NCBI GenBank assembly: GCA_037176705.1
Contig: CM073895.1
Coordinates: forward strand, 5,418,551-5,482,550
Direction: 5' to 3'
From: Molossus alvarezi
Taxonomy: Eukaryota; Chordata; Mammalia; Chiroptera; Molossidae
Length of the DNA: 64,000 nt
In this document: positions 1-13,506 of the stretch, piece after piece
Position numbering within the stretch: position 1 is the stretch's first letter
How the letters are laid out: each line of letters begins with the position of its first letter
Translations under genes and position numbers: made by a program
Notes under the pieces: generated by a model
Database searches by the model: none
What the model saw: the letters and a program-made list of their open reading frames with translations, nothing else
Told to the model about the DNA's origin: nothing

Positions 1-508
1 ACATTTTAAGACCTACAAGTTTAAAGAACTAGTTAAAAAATCTAGTACTCTTTACTCAAGAAAAAAGTGTGCAACTTAAGAATCCTGTTATAATTTAAAT
101 GTTAGAAATTGAGTGGAGCTGTACACCAGTGAAAAGGAAAATACGAAGTGACTATCGTATACGTGCTTTCTGTGCAGGGTGCTAGAACCAACAGGAATAA
201 GGGCAGGTTATACTTGAAGGTAGAATAGGAAGGGAAATGTTAGAACTTAATATGGAAGGGCACGCAGCAGCAGAGAGAGGTAAAGCCCCTCGTCAGCCAC
301 TGAGGCTGAATCCAACTGCCAGAGAAGGAATTGGGGAAATTGGGGGAAACCGGATGTGCCTCTCCTGGGAGGAGGCATTGCCTGCGTGAAAACGGATGAT
401 CCGTGAATGGAAGCCGTGCAGAGGGAGTGCTTGGCTCCTGCTCGGGGGTGGGGGTGGGGGGCTGGAATGAGCATCATTCCGAACGCACAAGGAAGAAAAC
501 CAGCAGAC

Positions 509-895
509 AGCGAGCTCCTGGTCTCTCTCGAACCCATCAGAGTGCTGGGGTGACAGGGTGGCCAACAGGCCTGAGCCTAGGGAGACACCCGTGCCTGCAG
601 AGACAGAGAGCGAGCTCCTGGTCTCTCTCGAACCCATCAGAGTGCTGGGGTGACAGGGTGGCCAACAGGCCTGAGCCTAGGGAGACACCCGTGCCTGCAG
701 AGACAGAGAGCGAGCTCCTGGTCTCTCTCGAACCCATCAGAGTGCTGGGGTGACAGGGTGGCCAACAGGCCTGAGCCTAGGGAGACACCCGTGCCTGCAG
801 AGACAGAGAGCGAGCTCCTGGTCTCTCTCGAACCCATCAGAGTGCTGGGGTGACGGGGTGGCCAACAGGCCTGAGCCTGGGGAGACCCACGCCTG
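509..895. repeat. 100-bp tandem repeat, about 3.9 copies
   Basis: The motif 'cgagctcctg' recurs at 511, 611, 711 and 811, an exact 100-bp period. The first three units are nearly identical; the last is diverged and truncated. It lies in a PER3 intron or upstream flank next to old L1 sequence. Confidence 0.95.
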
Positions 896-1469
896 CAGGG
901 AGGAGTGAGCTGCGTGCCTGGAGGCGGGCGCAGGGTAGCAGGGCTCGGTAACTGGCAAGAGACAGGCGTTCTCTGACGCACCGTGCAAAGGCAGGGCCGA
1001 AAGCTGACAGCGGAGCAAACACTGAAAGAACGGCTGTCAGCAAACCAGCCACCAGCTGAGGCGCAGTGTACCTTCAGGGGACTCTGAAAGCTGGGTGCAC
1101 TGAGCAAAACCCTAGAACCACCTCGCCCTGACCTGACCCTTACAAGATGAATGCAAACACAAGCCTCGCAGAGGGAGGCGTGCCCAGGCTCCGCTGTCCT
1201 ACACAAGGTGTGCAGCTTTCAACAAATGAAGCATATGGAAAAGCAAGGAAAACTCGCCAGAGACAAAGCAGTCATCAGAGCGAGTCGGGTGTGACACAGA
1301 TGTTGGGACCGTCTGACCGAGAATTTAAAGTAACTGTGAGAAACTCCTTGAAAGCTCTGATGGACAAAGTAGGCGATACGCAAGGCCCCACGGGGAGTCA
1401 CAGCATAGAGGGGCGTGTAAAAGGCTGAGCGGAGGTGTGAGGGTGCTGGGTAGAGATGGATGCACGCCA

Positions 1470-4170
1470 GGCACTCAGCTGGGCAAGCATCCGAACCCTA
1501 GAGATGGATAGATAGAAACTGCGCAAACGCAACACAGAGAGAAAGAAACGTACAGAATAGAGCATCTTGGGAATTTTGGAACAATATTAAATGTTCTGTC
1601 AGATGAGTAACTAGAATTCCAGAAGAAATTCTTGAAGAAATAATGGCCAAGATTTCCCACAGACCCAAAGAGCATTAAGTAATGGAAATACAAAAAAAAG
1701 GAAGAAAAAAAGAAACACCCACCACAAAATAAAAACACCATTCACTTGAGCATATCGGTCAACCTGCCGAAAAGAAAAAAGACTATCCAGAAGGCAGTCA
1801 GAGGAAAGAGACTGCATACAGAGAAGCAAAGATCAGAACGACAGCAGACACCCCTTCAGAAACTCTGCAGCACAGAAGACAATAGGGGACAGTCTTCGAG
1901 ACAGAACTGTCAGTGTAGAATTCTACACCTGCTGGAGACTGTCTTTCAAAAATGAGGGAGATGTAAAGATTTTCTCCAATAGAAATTGAGAAGGTGTTGC
2001 CAGCAGATTTACCGTGAGGAATGCTAAAGAAATGATACACACAAGACTCAGATCTCTGCAAGGTAATGGAAGGCACTGTAAATGGAATAGTTTTTACTTA
2101 TTTTTCACTTATTTTTCATTGCTCTGGAAGGTAACTAACTGAAACAAAATCGGCATTCTGCGTTTATGGCACAGTGACAATACGGCAGGCCTTGGGAATG
2201 TACTGTTGTCAAGTCCTTAAACTACACTTGAAGCAGTATATCATTTGGAGGTAGAAACTAAATCCTTTATGATATATATTGTAGGCTTTAGGGCAATTAC
2301 TACAAACAATTTTCTAAAAAGTACAAATAATGTCATAGAGGAGATAAAATAGAATGTTAAAACACTTAACCCAAAATGAGGCAGAAAAGTAGGAAAAAAG
2401 AAACAACAACAAACCCAGGTGGAACAATTAGAAAACAGCTGGCATGCTGTATCAGTGATCACCCTAACTGTGGGTAATCTCAGTATACCGGTTAACAGGC
2501 AGGAATGATCAAAGTGGATGAAGAAAAAAAAAAGGAGATTCAGATGTGTATTATCTATAAGAACCCATTCTGAAAATAAAAACAGTTTAAAAGAAAAAGG
2601 TTAAAAATATATATACTGTGCTAACAAGAGTCAGGAGAAAGCGTGAAAGCTCTATTAAGGGTAGACTGAGTGGACTTGGAATAAGGAGCGTTGGCAGGGT
2701 TCAGAGGCATGCTGCATGACCAGAGTGCGGGTTCTCTAAGATGACGTAACAATCTAAATACTATGCACCTGACTTCAGAGCTTCAGCACATGAAGCAAAA
2801 ACTGATCGAAACTTCAAGAAGAAATAAATCCACAGTGAAAGTTGGAATCTGCAACATACTTCTCCTCATAATTAGTGAAACAAGTAGAAAATTTGTGAAG
2901 ATTCACAACACCTGAGCAACTGTCAGCTGGCTTGGCCTTATTGCATCAGTGGACACTCTCATCAACAACAACATAGCACATATTTTTCTCAAGGGCACAT
3001 GGAACATTTATCAAGATAAATTGGACTTTATCAGAATTTTAAAACTTCTCTTTGAAAGACTTTAATAAGCTATCAGTAAGGCAATGAAGAGACAAAATAC
3101 TTGCAAGTCATCTAAGATAAATAATTTTTGCCCAGCTGGTGTGGCTCGGTGGTGAAGCATTGACCCGTGCACCAAGAGCTTCCCGGTTTGATTCCTGATC
3201 AGGGCACATGCCCAGGTTGCGGGCTCCTGCTGGGGCATGCGGGAGGCAGCTGATCGATGTCGATGTCTCTCTGTCATTTATGTTTCTATCTCTCCCTTCC
3301 TTTCTCTCTCAAAATCAGTAAAAAACATTTTTAAAAATAATTGAAAAATAAAATAAAGATTTATTCAGAATACATAAAGAACTCTCAAAATTTAACAATA
3401 AGTAGATAATCCAATTTAAAGATGGTCAAGAGAGCTGAACAGTTCTCCAGATGTTGTACAGATGGCAAATAATATATGAAAAAAAAAAAAACTCAATCTC
3501 ATTAGTCATTAGGAATTTAAAACTGCATGAAATACTGTCACACACCTATTGGAATGGCTATAGTTAGAAGACCCAACTGACAGTATCGAGTTCTGGCAAG
3601 ATTTCAAAGTAACTGGAACTCTTACATATTTCTGAAGGTAGAGCAGAAATTATACTGCCACTTTGGGGAAATTGAGCCGTTTCTTATAAAGTTAAACATA
3701 TCCGTACCCCATCCCTCAGCAGTTTCTTCTTAATCACTTACACAAGTGAAATAAAAACTCAAGTTCATACAGAAACCTGTGTATGAATGTTTATTACACT
3801 CATTCCCACTCGCCAGAAATAGGAAAGAACGTAGGTGTCATTTCACAGGTGCGTGGGTATCCTGTGGCCACCCACACGGTGGACGACAACTCCCAACACG
3901 GGTGGACTTGGCCACACATGCAGGGTCTCCAGTGCATTTAGCTAAGTGAAGGAAGCCGGAACCAGAAGAGGATGTGGTGCATGATTCCTTCTGGAAAACA
4001 CCACTGTTTGCTGAGGTTGGGGAAGGAGCGAGCCACAAAAGGGCAGCTGGAGGGGACGTCCGAGTGGTGGAAATGTGCTGTCTGTTACTCTGGTGGCGGA
4101 CACACAGCTTTTTGTGCCTTTGTTGAAAATCGTAGATCTGCACACCTCATTCCACCCCAGAACTAAGAGG
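1470..4170 (+). mobile_element. old L1 fragments, sense orientation
   Basis: Degenerate L1 sequence with typical ORF2-region phrases such as 'cacacctattggaatggct' and 'gacaaaatacttgcaagtcat', broken by many stops and by a Ves insertion at about 3131. Boundaries are approximate. No intact reading frame. Confidence 0.6.
3131..3325 (+). mobile_element. Ves SINE
   Basis: Head 'cagctggtgtggctcggtgg', 'gcaccaagag', 'cagggcacatgcccaggttg', then the CT-rich body. Inserted in old L1 sequence. Confidence 0.85.
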
Positions 4171-4716
4171 GAACCCAAGATGCTATGCGACAGATGAATC
4201 TGATGAATGGCATGAACATACCGAAGGGGTGGAGGAGCTAAGTAGCTTGGGAAATTAGGGTTTTAACTGGATGCCCTAGGACTAAATGCAAAACATAAAT
4301 GTTGCCCGCACTGTCACAGTTGGTGGACCTGTTTCTCTCCAGAGGATGGGTCGGCAGCTCAGAAGCTACTTTGTATGTGTACCGGGGTTGAGCAAAGAGG
4401 TGTGTACATTACCGCATCAATGACCAGATCCCTCGCTGTCAGGAAAAGGGGCTACAGGAAGCGAAGAAGGAATGCTGGAATGAGCTCGGCGGGGCTGGGT
4501 CGGAGTGGAAGGTGTCAGCGTGAACACGTGCCTTTTTGCTGGGCGGACAGACAGTTGCAGGGAGGTTTAGTTATACACGTGTTTACTAGCTCGTCCATCG
4601 AGAGCATCTCCGCGGAGGCACACAGTTAGCAGTGGGCACACCTGGCACCCAGGTCTTGGTTTCTGAATGTTTTTCCGATAAAAGAAACCAGAGGCAGGAC
4701 GAAAGGAAGTGCTCAA

Positions 4717-4718
<2 letters not shown>

Positions 4719-4762
<44 letters not shown>
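4719..4762. repeat. (GT)n microsatellite
   Basis: Pure GT dinucleotide run of about 22 units. Confidence 0.97.
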
Positions 4763-4765
<3 letters not shown>

Positions 4766-4943
4766 ATGGGGGGGCTGCATGTCAAAGTCACACAGGAGAC
4801 AACTTGAAAGAGCACCCAGTGGCCAAACTGGGACAATTTGAGCAACAAAATAAGTAATGATAGTCTGGGATTATAACCCAACAAATAAATATCCAGGAGC
4901 CTACACTGAAAGACAAATGATTGGATGAGTAAAAAGAGAAAGG

Positions 4944-5106
4944 GGCCCTGGCCAGTTTCGCTCAGCGGTTAGAGCGTTGGCCTGCAGTCCAGAGAGACCC
5001 AGGTTCGGTTCCCGCTAAGGGCACGTACCTTGGTTGCAGTTTGTCCCCGGCCCTGTTGGGTCGTGTGGGTGGCGACCACTCAATGTGTCCCTTTCATATC
5101 GATGTT

Positions 5107-5140
<34 letters not shown>

Positions 5141-5210
5141 CCTCCTACTCTATCTTAACAAAATATATAAAAAAAAAAAAAAAAGTCCTCAGGTGAGGAT
5201 AAAAAAAAGA
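4944..5210 (+). mobile_element. Ves SINE
   Basis: tRNA-like head, 'ggttcggttcccgctaaggg', CT-rich body with a (CT)n run, and a 'tcctcaggtgaggat' tail. Confidence 0.92.
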
Positions 5211-5930
5211 GAGAGAGAAAGGGGAAAAGGGAAACTCTTCCTAGCAGAAACATGTTGATTCATAAATGTCGTGGGAATGGGGAATATAGAAACGGCTGTT
5301 AGGATTCCGCATGGTCGTTATGTGCACACCTTGAACACTGCTGTCAATTCTATCTCAGTAAAGCTGATGAGAAAAAAATTCACGGTAATAATTGCTACAG
5401 GGAATATCCTCCAGTGAATGCTAGAATTAGTTGAAAGTGTTTTTAGTCATTGTTGTTTCATATGTATCAAGTTTGCTATTTTTAAGTGTGGAGTTGGTGG
5501 CATTAAGTACCTTGACACTTGGGCAACCACTAGGTGAACAAGATAAAAAGGATATTTGCATGGTCTCCAAGTATTTCTCTAAAACGTGTTGCTTACAGTG
5601 CGTATTATATTGTGAAATAGTAACACCATAGGAGAGACCTGGCAGACACCCTCTAACCAGTGGTCTGGTGCACACACCAGTGATAGAACATGTTAACATC
5701 TTGTACCCCTGGGATGATGCGCTAAGGAGCACACAGCACTTCTGTGGTGACCCTTCCCCATGATCGGGAGAAAATATCAGAGAAACCCAAATTGAAGGGC
5801 ATTTCTACGGAATACCTGCCTTATACTCTTTAAACGTGTCAAGATCGTGAAAGACAAGGAAAGGCTAAGGAGACATTGACAGCTGAATTCAATGTGAGAT
5901 CCTGGGCTGGGTCCTGGGACAGAGAAGGGA

Positions 5931-6164
5931 CATGTAGTGGAGAGCGGGGGGGTCCGGGGAGTCCATTGTCCAGTTAGTGTACCCCTGGTCCTCTCTCCGC
6001 TCTGTTCACATGTAGTGGAGAGCGGGGGGGTCCGGGGAGTCCATTGTCCAGTTAGTGTACCCCTGGTCCTCTCTCCGCTCTGTTCACATGTAGTGGAGAG
6101 CGGGGGGCTCCGGGGAGTCCATTGTCCAGTTAGTGTACCCCTGGTCCTCTCTCAGCTCTGTTCC
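5931..6164. repeat. 78-bp tandem repeat, 3 copies
   Basis: 'catgtagtggagagcgg' starts at 5931, 6009 and 6087. The units are nearly identical. The period is a multiple of 3, so the 90-residue open frame across it is an artefact. Confidence 0.93.
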
Positions 6165-6559
6165 TTTTACTTGGGTGGATACGATCCTACATTAGTGGAA
6201 GCTGGGTGAAGGGTATATGGGAACTCGACTACTTGTAATCCCTTAAGTCTAAAGTATTTGAAATTCAAAACTAAAGAAGTTAATGAGTTAACATAATTTC
6301 CTCTGAAAACAAAGAAGCCTCTTGCAAGTAGGTAAAATGGCCTTTATTAATAATGACAACAGTAGCTAGTGTGTCTCCCTCAGCCTGTCAAGAGTATTTG
6401 ATGAACTTAGTTACTCCTGCTTTGCAACGGTTTCCACCCTTGGCTTCCCACACACCATTGACAGATCTCTTATCTTCCTAGATGCTCTTTTTCAGTCCCC
6501 ACCACCAAAGGTTTCAGTCCTTCGGTGCTCCAGCCTGGGGCATTTCTCTTCTCTCTGCC

Positions 6560-6775
6560 TCTGCTCTCTGATATGGGAGCCACGAGCCACACTTGGCGAC
6601 TTAAATTAATTACAAAGAAATAAAATGGAAAATTTTGTTCCTCAGTTACTCCAGCCACGTTTCAAGTGCCAACTCACTGTATGTGGTGTTAGTAGCCTCC
6701 GTGTTGGACGGCACGAATAAAGAACAATCCTGTCATCGTGGGAAGTTCTGTGGACACGAGGTCAACAGGCAGCAC
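6560..6775 (+). mobile_element. MER5A-like hAT DNA transposon remnant
   Basis: Contains the recognisable MER5 pattern 'agccac...cttggcgacttaaattaatta', 'cacgtttcaagtg' and 'ttggacggcacgaata...aagttctgtggacac'. Non-autonomous, ancient. Confidence 0.6.
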
Positions 6776-7121
6776 TGTGCACTTTCCATTGTGACACGTA
6801 AGATGCACACAGTGCCCGGTGCCCACTCTCGGTGACGCCATGATGGACAGATAGCATCAGATTGATGTTGGAAAGTTCCCGTCAGCCTTTCACCCACCAG
6901 TTTTAGTCCTTGATAATCTTTGTCTCGGCTGTTTCACTCCTTTTTTTAAAAAAAATAAAAAAGTGATCATTCATGGAGCCATTCCATGTGGATAGCTTTC
7001 TGTATCCGTGCATTTAGTTCTGAGCTCGTTTTCATAGCTGCATAATATTCCATTGAATATATTTATTCTAAGGCACCATGATTTAATTTTGCTGAATAAG
7101 TACATGTTCTTAAGAATAATG

Positions 7122-7337
7122 TTATTTTTTAATATGCTTTTATTGATTTTCTAGAGAGAGTGGAAAGGGGAGAGAGATAGAAGCATCAATGTGAGAAACA
7201 TCGATCGGCTGCCTCCTGCACGCCCCCCACTGGGAATCAAGCCCACAACCCCAGCATGTGCCCTGAACGGGAATTGAACTGGGACCTCTCAGTCCATGGG
7301 ATGATGCTTAATCCACTGAGCCACACCGGCTGGGCAA
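7122..7337 (-). mobile_element. Ves SINE
   Basis: Reverse-oriented copy ending 'cactgagccacaccggctgggc', about 44 nt before the PER3 exon at 7381. Confidence 0.9.
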
Positions 7338-7343
7338 GAATAA

Positions 7344-7937
<594 letters not shown>

Positions 7938-8649
7938 TAACCATAAAAAGTGCCTCTGCACAGCATCCCAGGACACGGAGAGCTCCACCACCTGTGCACC
8001 TGGCGGTGTGCCGCAGGCATGGCAGTGGGCCGGCATGACCTTCGTGGCAGAGGAGGTGGAGGGTAAAGGTGGGAGTCGGGCTCGGCCCAGCCATGGGTTC
8101 TGCGGTTGAAGGGATCCATTGCTCTCTGAGGAGAGGCCGCAGTGACGGGGGCAGGGAAAGGGAAGGAGGCAGGCAGAGAGAACCGAAGGAAAGTTTCCGC
8201 CTGGGATTCTGGCAAGAGGACTGCCCACGAACCTCCGGGGACCCCCTACCCCACTTGAGGATCCCTCGATCGGGCCATCGGCACACCTGAAGCCCCAAGT
8301 GCTAAGTACACAGTTTTCCCCGCTCTACCACCATTCTTGTTTTTTTCTTTTGGCAGCTTTTTAAAAATTTATGTGCTCCCAACATTATCTCTGGTAAGAC
8401 AAAGCAAAAACTTGTCACCATAGCACCGCCTTCTGGGAAACCAAAGGAAGGCTTGAGTTACCAGCCTGCTGAACTGTCGGAGTCCAGCCAGTCCTTGTCT
8501 AAGTAAGAAGGGCATCTGTGACGTCAGGTGCAGGGGCAGAGACACTTTTCACCAAGCGCCGTGGAAAAGCACGGTGATGCAGGGTCACAGAAAGGAGGTG
8601 GCCACTTTCCAGCCCTCGAATCCAAAGGCATCGAGTTGATGAAGAGTTC

Positions 8650-11600
8650 AACTAGCTGTGATGGGGAAATTCAACAAGCAACAAGAAAACTCAGAAAGGC
8701 AGTGCAGTAACTCAGAAATGAAATGAACAAATAGAAGGAGCACTGTACCAAAGAGACTGAAATTCTGAAAAAGAACCAAACAAATTCTGGAGCTGAAGAA
8801 TTATAGTAAATGAGATAAAGCATGCATTGGAAATACGACAGAGCAGATGGAAGAGAGAATTAATGAGGTGGGAGATAGGACTCTAGAAATGATTAAGGTT
8901 GAAGAAGAGAGAAGTAAGATTTTTAAAAAGTGCATAAACCCTATGAGAGCTCTCAGATACCCTTCGGGAAGCCAACATAATAACAGGTACTCCAGGGAAG
9001 AGAAGCATTCAGCATTACATTGATACCAAAACCAGATAGGGGTACCACAGGAAAATAAAACTAGACCAATATCCCTGATGAATATAGGTGCGAACGTTCT
9101 CAACGAAATATTAGCAAATTAAACAATACATTAAAAGGATCAAACTCCATAACCAAGTGGAATTTATCCCTAGAATGAAGAAAAAGCATTTGAAAAAATA
9201 CATCCTTTTATGATAAAAACCCTTGACAGATTGCGTATAGAAGGAACGTATCTTAACAGTAAAGACCATGCACAGCAAACACACAGTGAACACACCCAGT
9301 GGAGAAGGACCGAAAGTGTTTTCTCTAAGATCAGCAAGGACGCCCACTCTCGCCACTCCTGTCTGGGACGACACTGGAAGTCCTCGCTGGAGCAGTTCGG
9401 CAAGACCAGGAAACAGAAAGCATCCAAATTGGAAAGGAAGAAGCCACATTGTTGCTGCTTGCTATGATGTGACCTAACGTATAGGAAACCCCAAAGTCAG
9501 TCAAAAAACTGTTGTAATTAATTAATGGTTTCAGTAAAGTGGCAGGATACTAAATCAACATATGGAAATCAATGGTATTTCTTCACTCTAATGACGGAGC
9601 ATCTGAAAAAGAAATAAAATCATCCCATTCACAGTAGCATAAAAACAATAAAGTACTTAGGAATAAATTTAGCCAAGGAAGTGCAAGATCTGTGTGCAAT
9701 GAGAACTACAAGACTTTGCTGAAAGAAGTTGAAGACACAAGCAAATGGAAAAACATCCCATGTTCATGAATAGGAAGAATGAATATTGTTAAAACTTTCT
9801 ACCATACTACCCAAAGCCATCGACAGATTCATTTCAATCCCCATCAAAACACCAAAGGTGCCCTGGCCAGTTTGGCTCAGCAGTTAGGGCGTCCGCCTGT
9901 GCACTGAAGGGGTCTCGTGTTCAGTTCTGGTCAACAGTACATACCTCAGTTGCAAGTACAGTCACTGACTCTGACCAGGTTTGTGCAGGGGTCATGCAGG
10001 AGGCAACCAATTGATGTGTCTCTCTCACATTGGTCTTTCTTTTCTCTCCCCTTCCCTCCCTCCCTTCCGCTCTCTCTAAAAAGTCAGCAGAAAACTATCC
10101 TCTGGTGAGGATTACAAAAACACCAAAGGCATTCTTTCCAAAAATAGAAGAAACAATCCTAAAATTTGTGTGGAATCATTAAAGATCCCGAATAGCCAAA
10201 ATGAAGAGGTATCTCACTGCCAGACTTCAAACTAGACTACAAAGTTATAGAAATAAAAAGTAGTATGATACAGGCACACAAATAGACACATTGACCAATC
10301 TAGAATGGAGAGCCTAGAATTCGGTCTCAGCAAGTACATTTGACTAATATTTCACAAGGAGGCCAAGAAGACCCAGTAGCAAAAGCGTAGTTTCTTTAAA
10401 GAGTGGTGCTGGGAAAACCGGAGAAGCACGTGCAGAGCAATGAAACTGGACCCCATCCAACACTACTCAGAAAAAGTAACTCAAAATGGATCAAAAACTT
10501 AAACATAGGGCCTGACACCATAAAACCCCTGGAAGAAAGACATGATTCAGAAGAAGCTCGCTGATACTGTTTTTGGTAGTGATTTTTTAAATAATATGAT
10601 GCCAAAAGCATAAACAACAAATATAAACAAGGGAACTGCATCCAATTTCAGAGCTTCTGCATAGCAAAAGAAACAACAAAATTAAAAGACAACCTACAGA
10701 ATGGGAGAAAAATGTGTAAACCCTATATCACACAAAGGGTTAATATCCAAAAACTATAAAGAAGTTCGTCAACAACAACAATCTGATTTTAAAATGTGCA
10801 GCAAAACTAAATAGACTTTTTTTAAAGAGGACATCAAAATGGCCAACAGACACATGAAGTGATGCTCAACATCACTAATCATCATGGAAATGCAAATCAA
10901 AACCACAATAATGGCATGCTGCCTCACCCCTGCTAGAGTGGATATCATCAAGAAGACAAGACAGTAGGTGCTGCTGAGGATGTGGAAAGGAAACCCTTAT
11001 GCATTATTGGTGGAAATGTAAATTGGTGCACCCACTATGGAAAACAATATGAAAGCTCATGAAATATTAAAAATAAATCTATAAAATTCAGCAATTCAAC
11101 TCCTGGGTAGATACCCAAAGGAAATGAAAACGGTTTTGACCACATATATGCACCCCCGTTTGTTGCAGCATTATTTATGCTGGCCAGGATATGGAAACAA
11201 CCCAAATGCCCATCAACAGATGGATTAAAACAAATGTGGTACATACACTGGAATATTAGTCATGAAAAAGGAAGATATCCTCCCACCTGCAACAACACAG
11301 ATGGCCCTTCAGCACAGTGTGCCAAACGAGATAAGCCAAAGAGTCTAGTGCTGCGTGATGGCACTTATATGTGGAACCTGAAAACTTTAAACCTGTAAAG
11401 AACGGTAGAATGAGGGTTACCGGGAGATAGGGTGGGGGCTAAGTGATGGTGTTTAAGGGTACAAACCTATAATGAGTGCCAAATAAGCCACAGAGACGTG
11501 ATGCAGAGTATAGTGAACACACCCAGTGACATTGCCCTGTATTGTGTAAGGTGATAACTAGCTCTACATCGGCAGCATGTGACATCAAGTAAGTATATCA

Positions 11601-11690
11601 AAGCAGCATGCTGGACACCTGAAACTTACACAATGTCACATGTCAGGTGCACTCAGTCAATCAGTAGAAGGACACGTGTGTCCCAAGTAG
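8650..11690 (+). mobile_element. 5'-truncated L1, sense orientation, in a PER3 intron
   Basis: About 3 kb of degenerate L1 ORF2 and 3' end. Diagnostic stretches include 'aaaactagaccaatatccctgatgaatata' (from 9059), the 'catcgacagattcatttcaatccccatcaaaa' region (from 9818) and 'atgtggtacatacactggaatatt' (from 11234). It carries a Ves insertion at 9859. Frames are broken. Confidence 0.8.
9859..10118 (+). mobile_element. Ves SINE inserted in L1
   Basis: 'gccctggccagtttggctcagcag' head through the 'cctctggtgaggatt' tail. Flanking L1 text 'aaaacaccaaaggtgcc' and 'aaaacaccaaaggcatt' gives a target-site duplication of about 14 bp. Confidence 0.93.
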
Positions 11691-11770
11691 AAGTGGTGTG
11701 AGTGAAGGAAAGAGGGGGATGTTACAGGTAGGGGTCAGGTAGGAATAGTGGCCTCATGCTGCTGTTGCAG

Positions 11771-11892
11771 GTACCTGAAGAGCTACAACATCCCAGCCTT
11801 GAAAAGAAAGTGTGTCTCCTGCACAAACACAGCCTCGTCCTCAGAGGAAGACCGGCAGAACCACAAGGCCGGTGATGTCCATGCCTTGCAAG
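11771..11892 (+). CDS. PER3: PER3 coding exon (probably exon 14)
   Basis: Acceptor 'gctgttgcag' and donor 'caag|gtaaca'. The first G completes the split Arg codon of the previous exon. The frame reads [14 protein letters not shown], then a Ser/Glu-rich segment ([17 protein letters not shown]), and ends after one base of the next codon. [14 protein letters not shown] is diagnostic for PER3. The basic LKRKC cluster also occurs in PER2. The exon lies just downstream of a long sense L1 fragment filling the preceding intron. Confidence 0.94.
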
Positions 11893-12121
11893 GTAACAGG
11901 AGTGCCCTGCGTGGTCAGAATGAGGAGTTGTTATGAAGCCACCCTGTTCTCTCTGCTTCTCTTTCATTTCTCGACTTGAATTATTACCTCGTGATCACAA
12001 GTGATCCTAGTTTCTAGTCCTCTTGACGACCTGTAGGTTGTTATTTGTCTGTTATAAATGTCTATGAACTGCTCGGTCTTTAACCTGAATACCCTGCTGG
12101 GAATTTTTCTTTCACTGGCAG

Positions 12122-12310
12122 CCTCGCTTGAGTCGCCAGCTGTTTCTCAGGTCCCAGCTGTACCTGCGTCGGAAGTGCCCGCCCACAGACGGCCCGCCGA
12201 GGCCGCAGGAGGAGCACGGACCCTGTCCACGGCGGCGCTGAGCCTGGGCTCGGGCATCAGCCGGTGCAGTTACAGCAGCACCATGGTCCACGCCCCGGCC
12301 CCCGAGCCAG
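12122..12310 (+). CDS. PER3: PER3 coding exon (probably exon 15), FASP-like serine ladder
   Basis: Acceptor 'tcactggcag', donor 'ccag|gtaccg'; 189 nt, phase 1 to phase 1. It encodes a variable Ala/Pro-rich stretch, then [18 protein letters not shown]. The second part corresponds to the PER2 segment that carries the FASP casein-kinase-1 site, a run of serines spaced three apart. Here the ladder S-x-x-S-x-x-S-x-x-S-x-x-S is complete (codons 12241-12279). The exon is CpG-rich compared with its introns. Phosphorylation is inferred from the PER2 model, not shown. Confidence 0.92.
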
Positions 12311-13003
12311 GTACCGCGTCCCCCGCACTCCGCGCTCAGCACCAGACCGCTGTGAGAGACAGTCACTCGGACCGTCTGCCTAGTCACAACCTCCCGGCTT
12401 TGGGAAGTGTCCTATTTCTGTTGCTTACATACGTACATATATTTTGGCCTGTATTTCTTAGTTCTTTTTCTTAGTCATTTGTCGATCAAATCAGCTGACA
12501 GGTGTGAGCCCTCAGCTCGCATGAGCTGTTATCGGCGCGGCTCGGCCACTTTCTGCTGACCTTGGGAGGTTTGCAGCCACACTGTGCTTGTGCCTGGAGC
12601 GCTTCGTGCGTGTGTGGAAATGTCTGCGTCGGTCGAGCCCTCTTCATTCCCCTGATGCCTTCTTTTTCTCCCTTTACTGCCGCCTATTCTTCTGATTTTG
12701 TCGTTACTCATAACAATTTGGTGGGTGACGAAATCGTGACAGATGTGTGAGACCAGCTCTCACTGACCTGTGCTAGTGTTCTGTGTGCGCAGTAACACGG
12801 CTGAGTGTCCTCAGCCCTTCACAGGACTGAACTGCTTTGCGCCTCTCCGCCACCCTCGGAGGTGGAGCGTGGAGTTCTGGCGGGGTTTGTAGGCTGGTGG
12901 GGAAAGACCAGAGGCCAAACTGTTGTGAGATTAGATGGTGCTGCTAATGAGCCAAAGATAGCCTGTTGGTTTTTCAATATGTGACAGATTTAAAAATAAA
13001 TTC

Positions 13004-13240
13004 AGCCCTGGCAGTTTGTCTCAGTGGTTAGAGCATCAGCCCGAGGACCGAAGTGTCATGGGTTTGATTCCCGGTCAAGGGCGTGTACCTGGGTTGCAGG
13101 TTCAATCCCCAGCCCCCATCGAGGTCATACGGGAGGCAACCAATCTATGTGTCTCTCTCACAACGATGTTTCTCTTTCTCTCTCCCTCCCATCCCTCCCT
13201 CCCACTCTCTAAAATTCAGTGGAAAGATAGAGGAATATTT
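13004..13240 (+). mobile_element. Ves SINE upstream of PER3 exon 16
   Basis: 'agccctggcagtttgtctcagtggttagagcatcagcc' head and CT-rich body. It forms an inverted pair with the minus copy at 13780. Confidence 0.9.
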
Positions 13241-13506
13241 ACAATAAAAGCAAGATTTAAATAAATGCATAAGTCTACACACTGAGTATTACAACACCGT
13301 GAAGCATACATACAGGTGTAGAGAGAGGTTAAAGACAGGCAGAAAAACAGAAAGAACTTACGTGCTACGTTGATGAAATTTTTTATATCTCAGCTATTGT
13401 AATAATGTTTGTAAAACTCATCAAAAGGTTGTTAAATTGACAAAAATAAATAAATGCAAATAGTTGGTAGCAATAAAAGTAAGTCCTTCTTCTTCCACCT
13501 CCGCAG

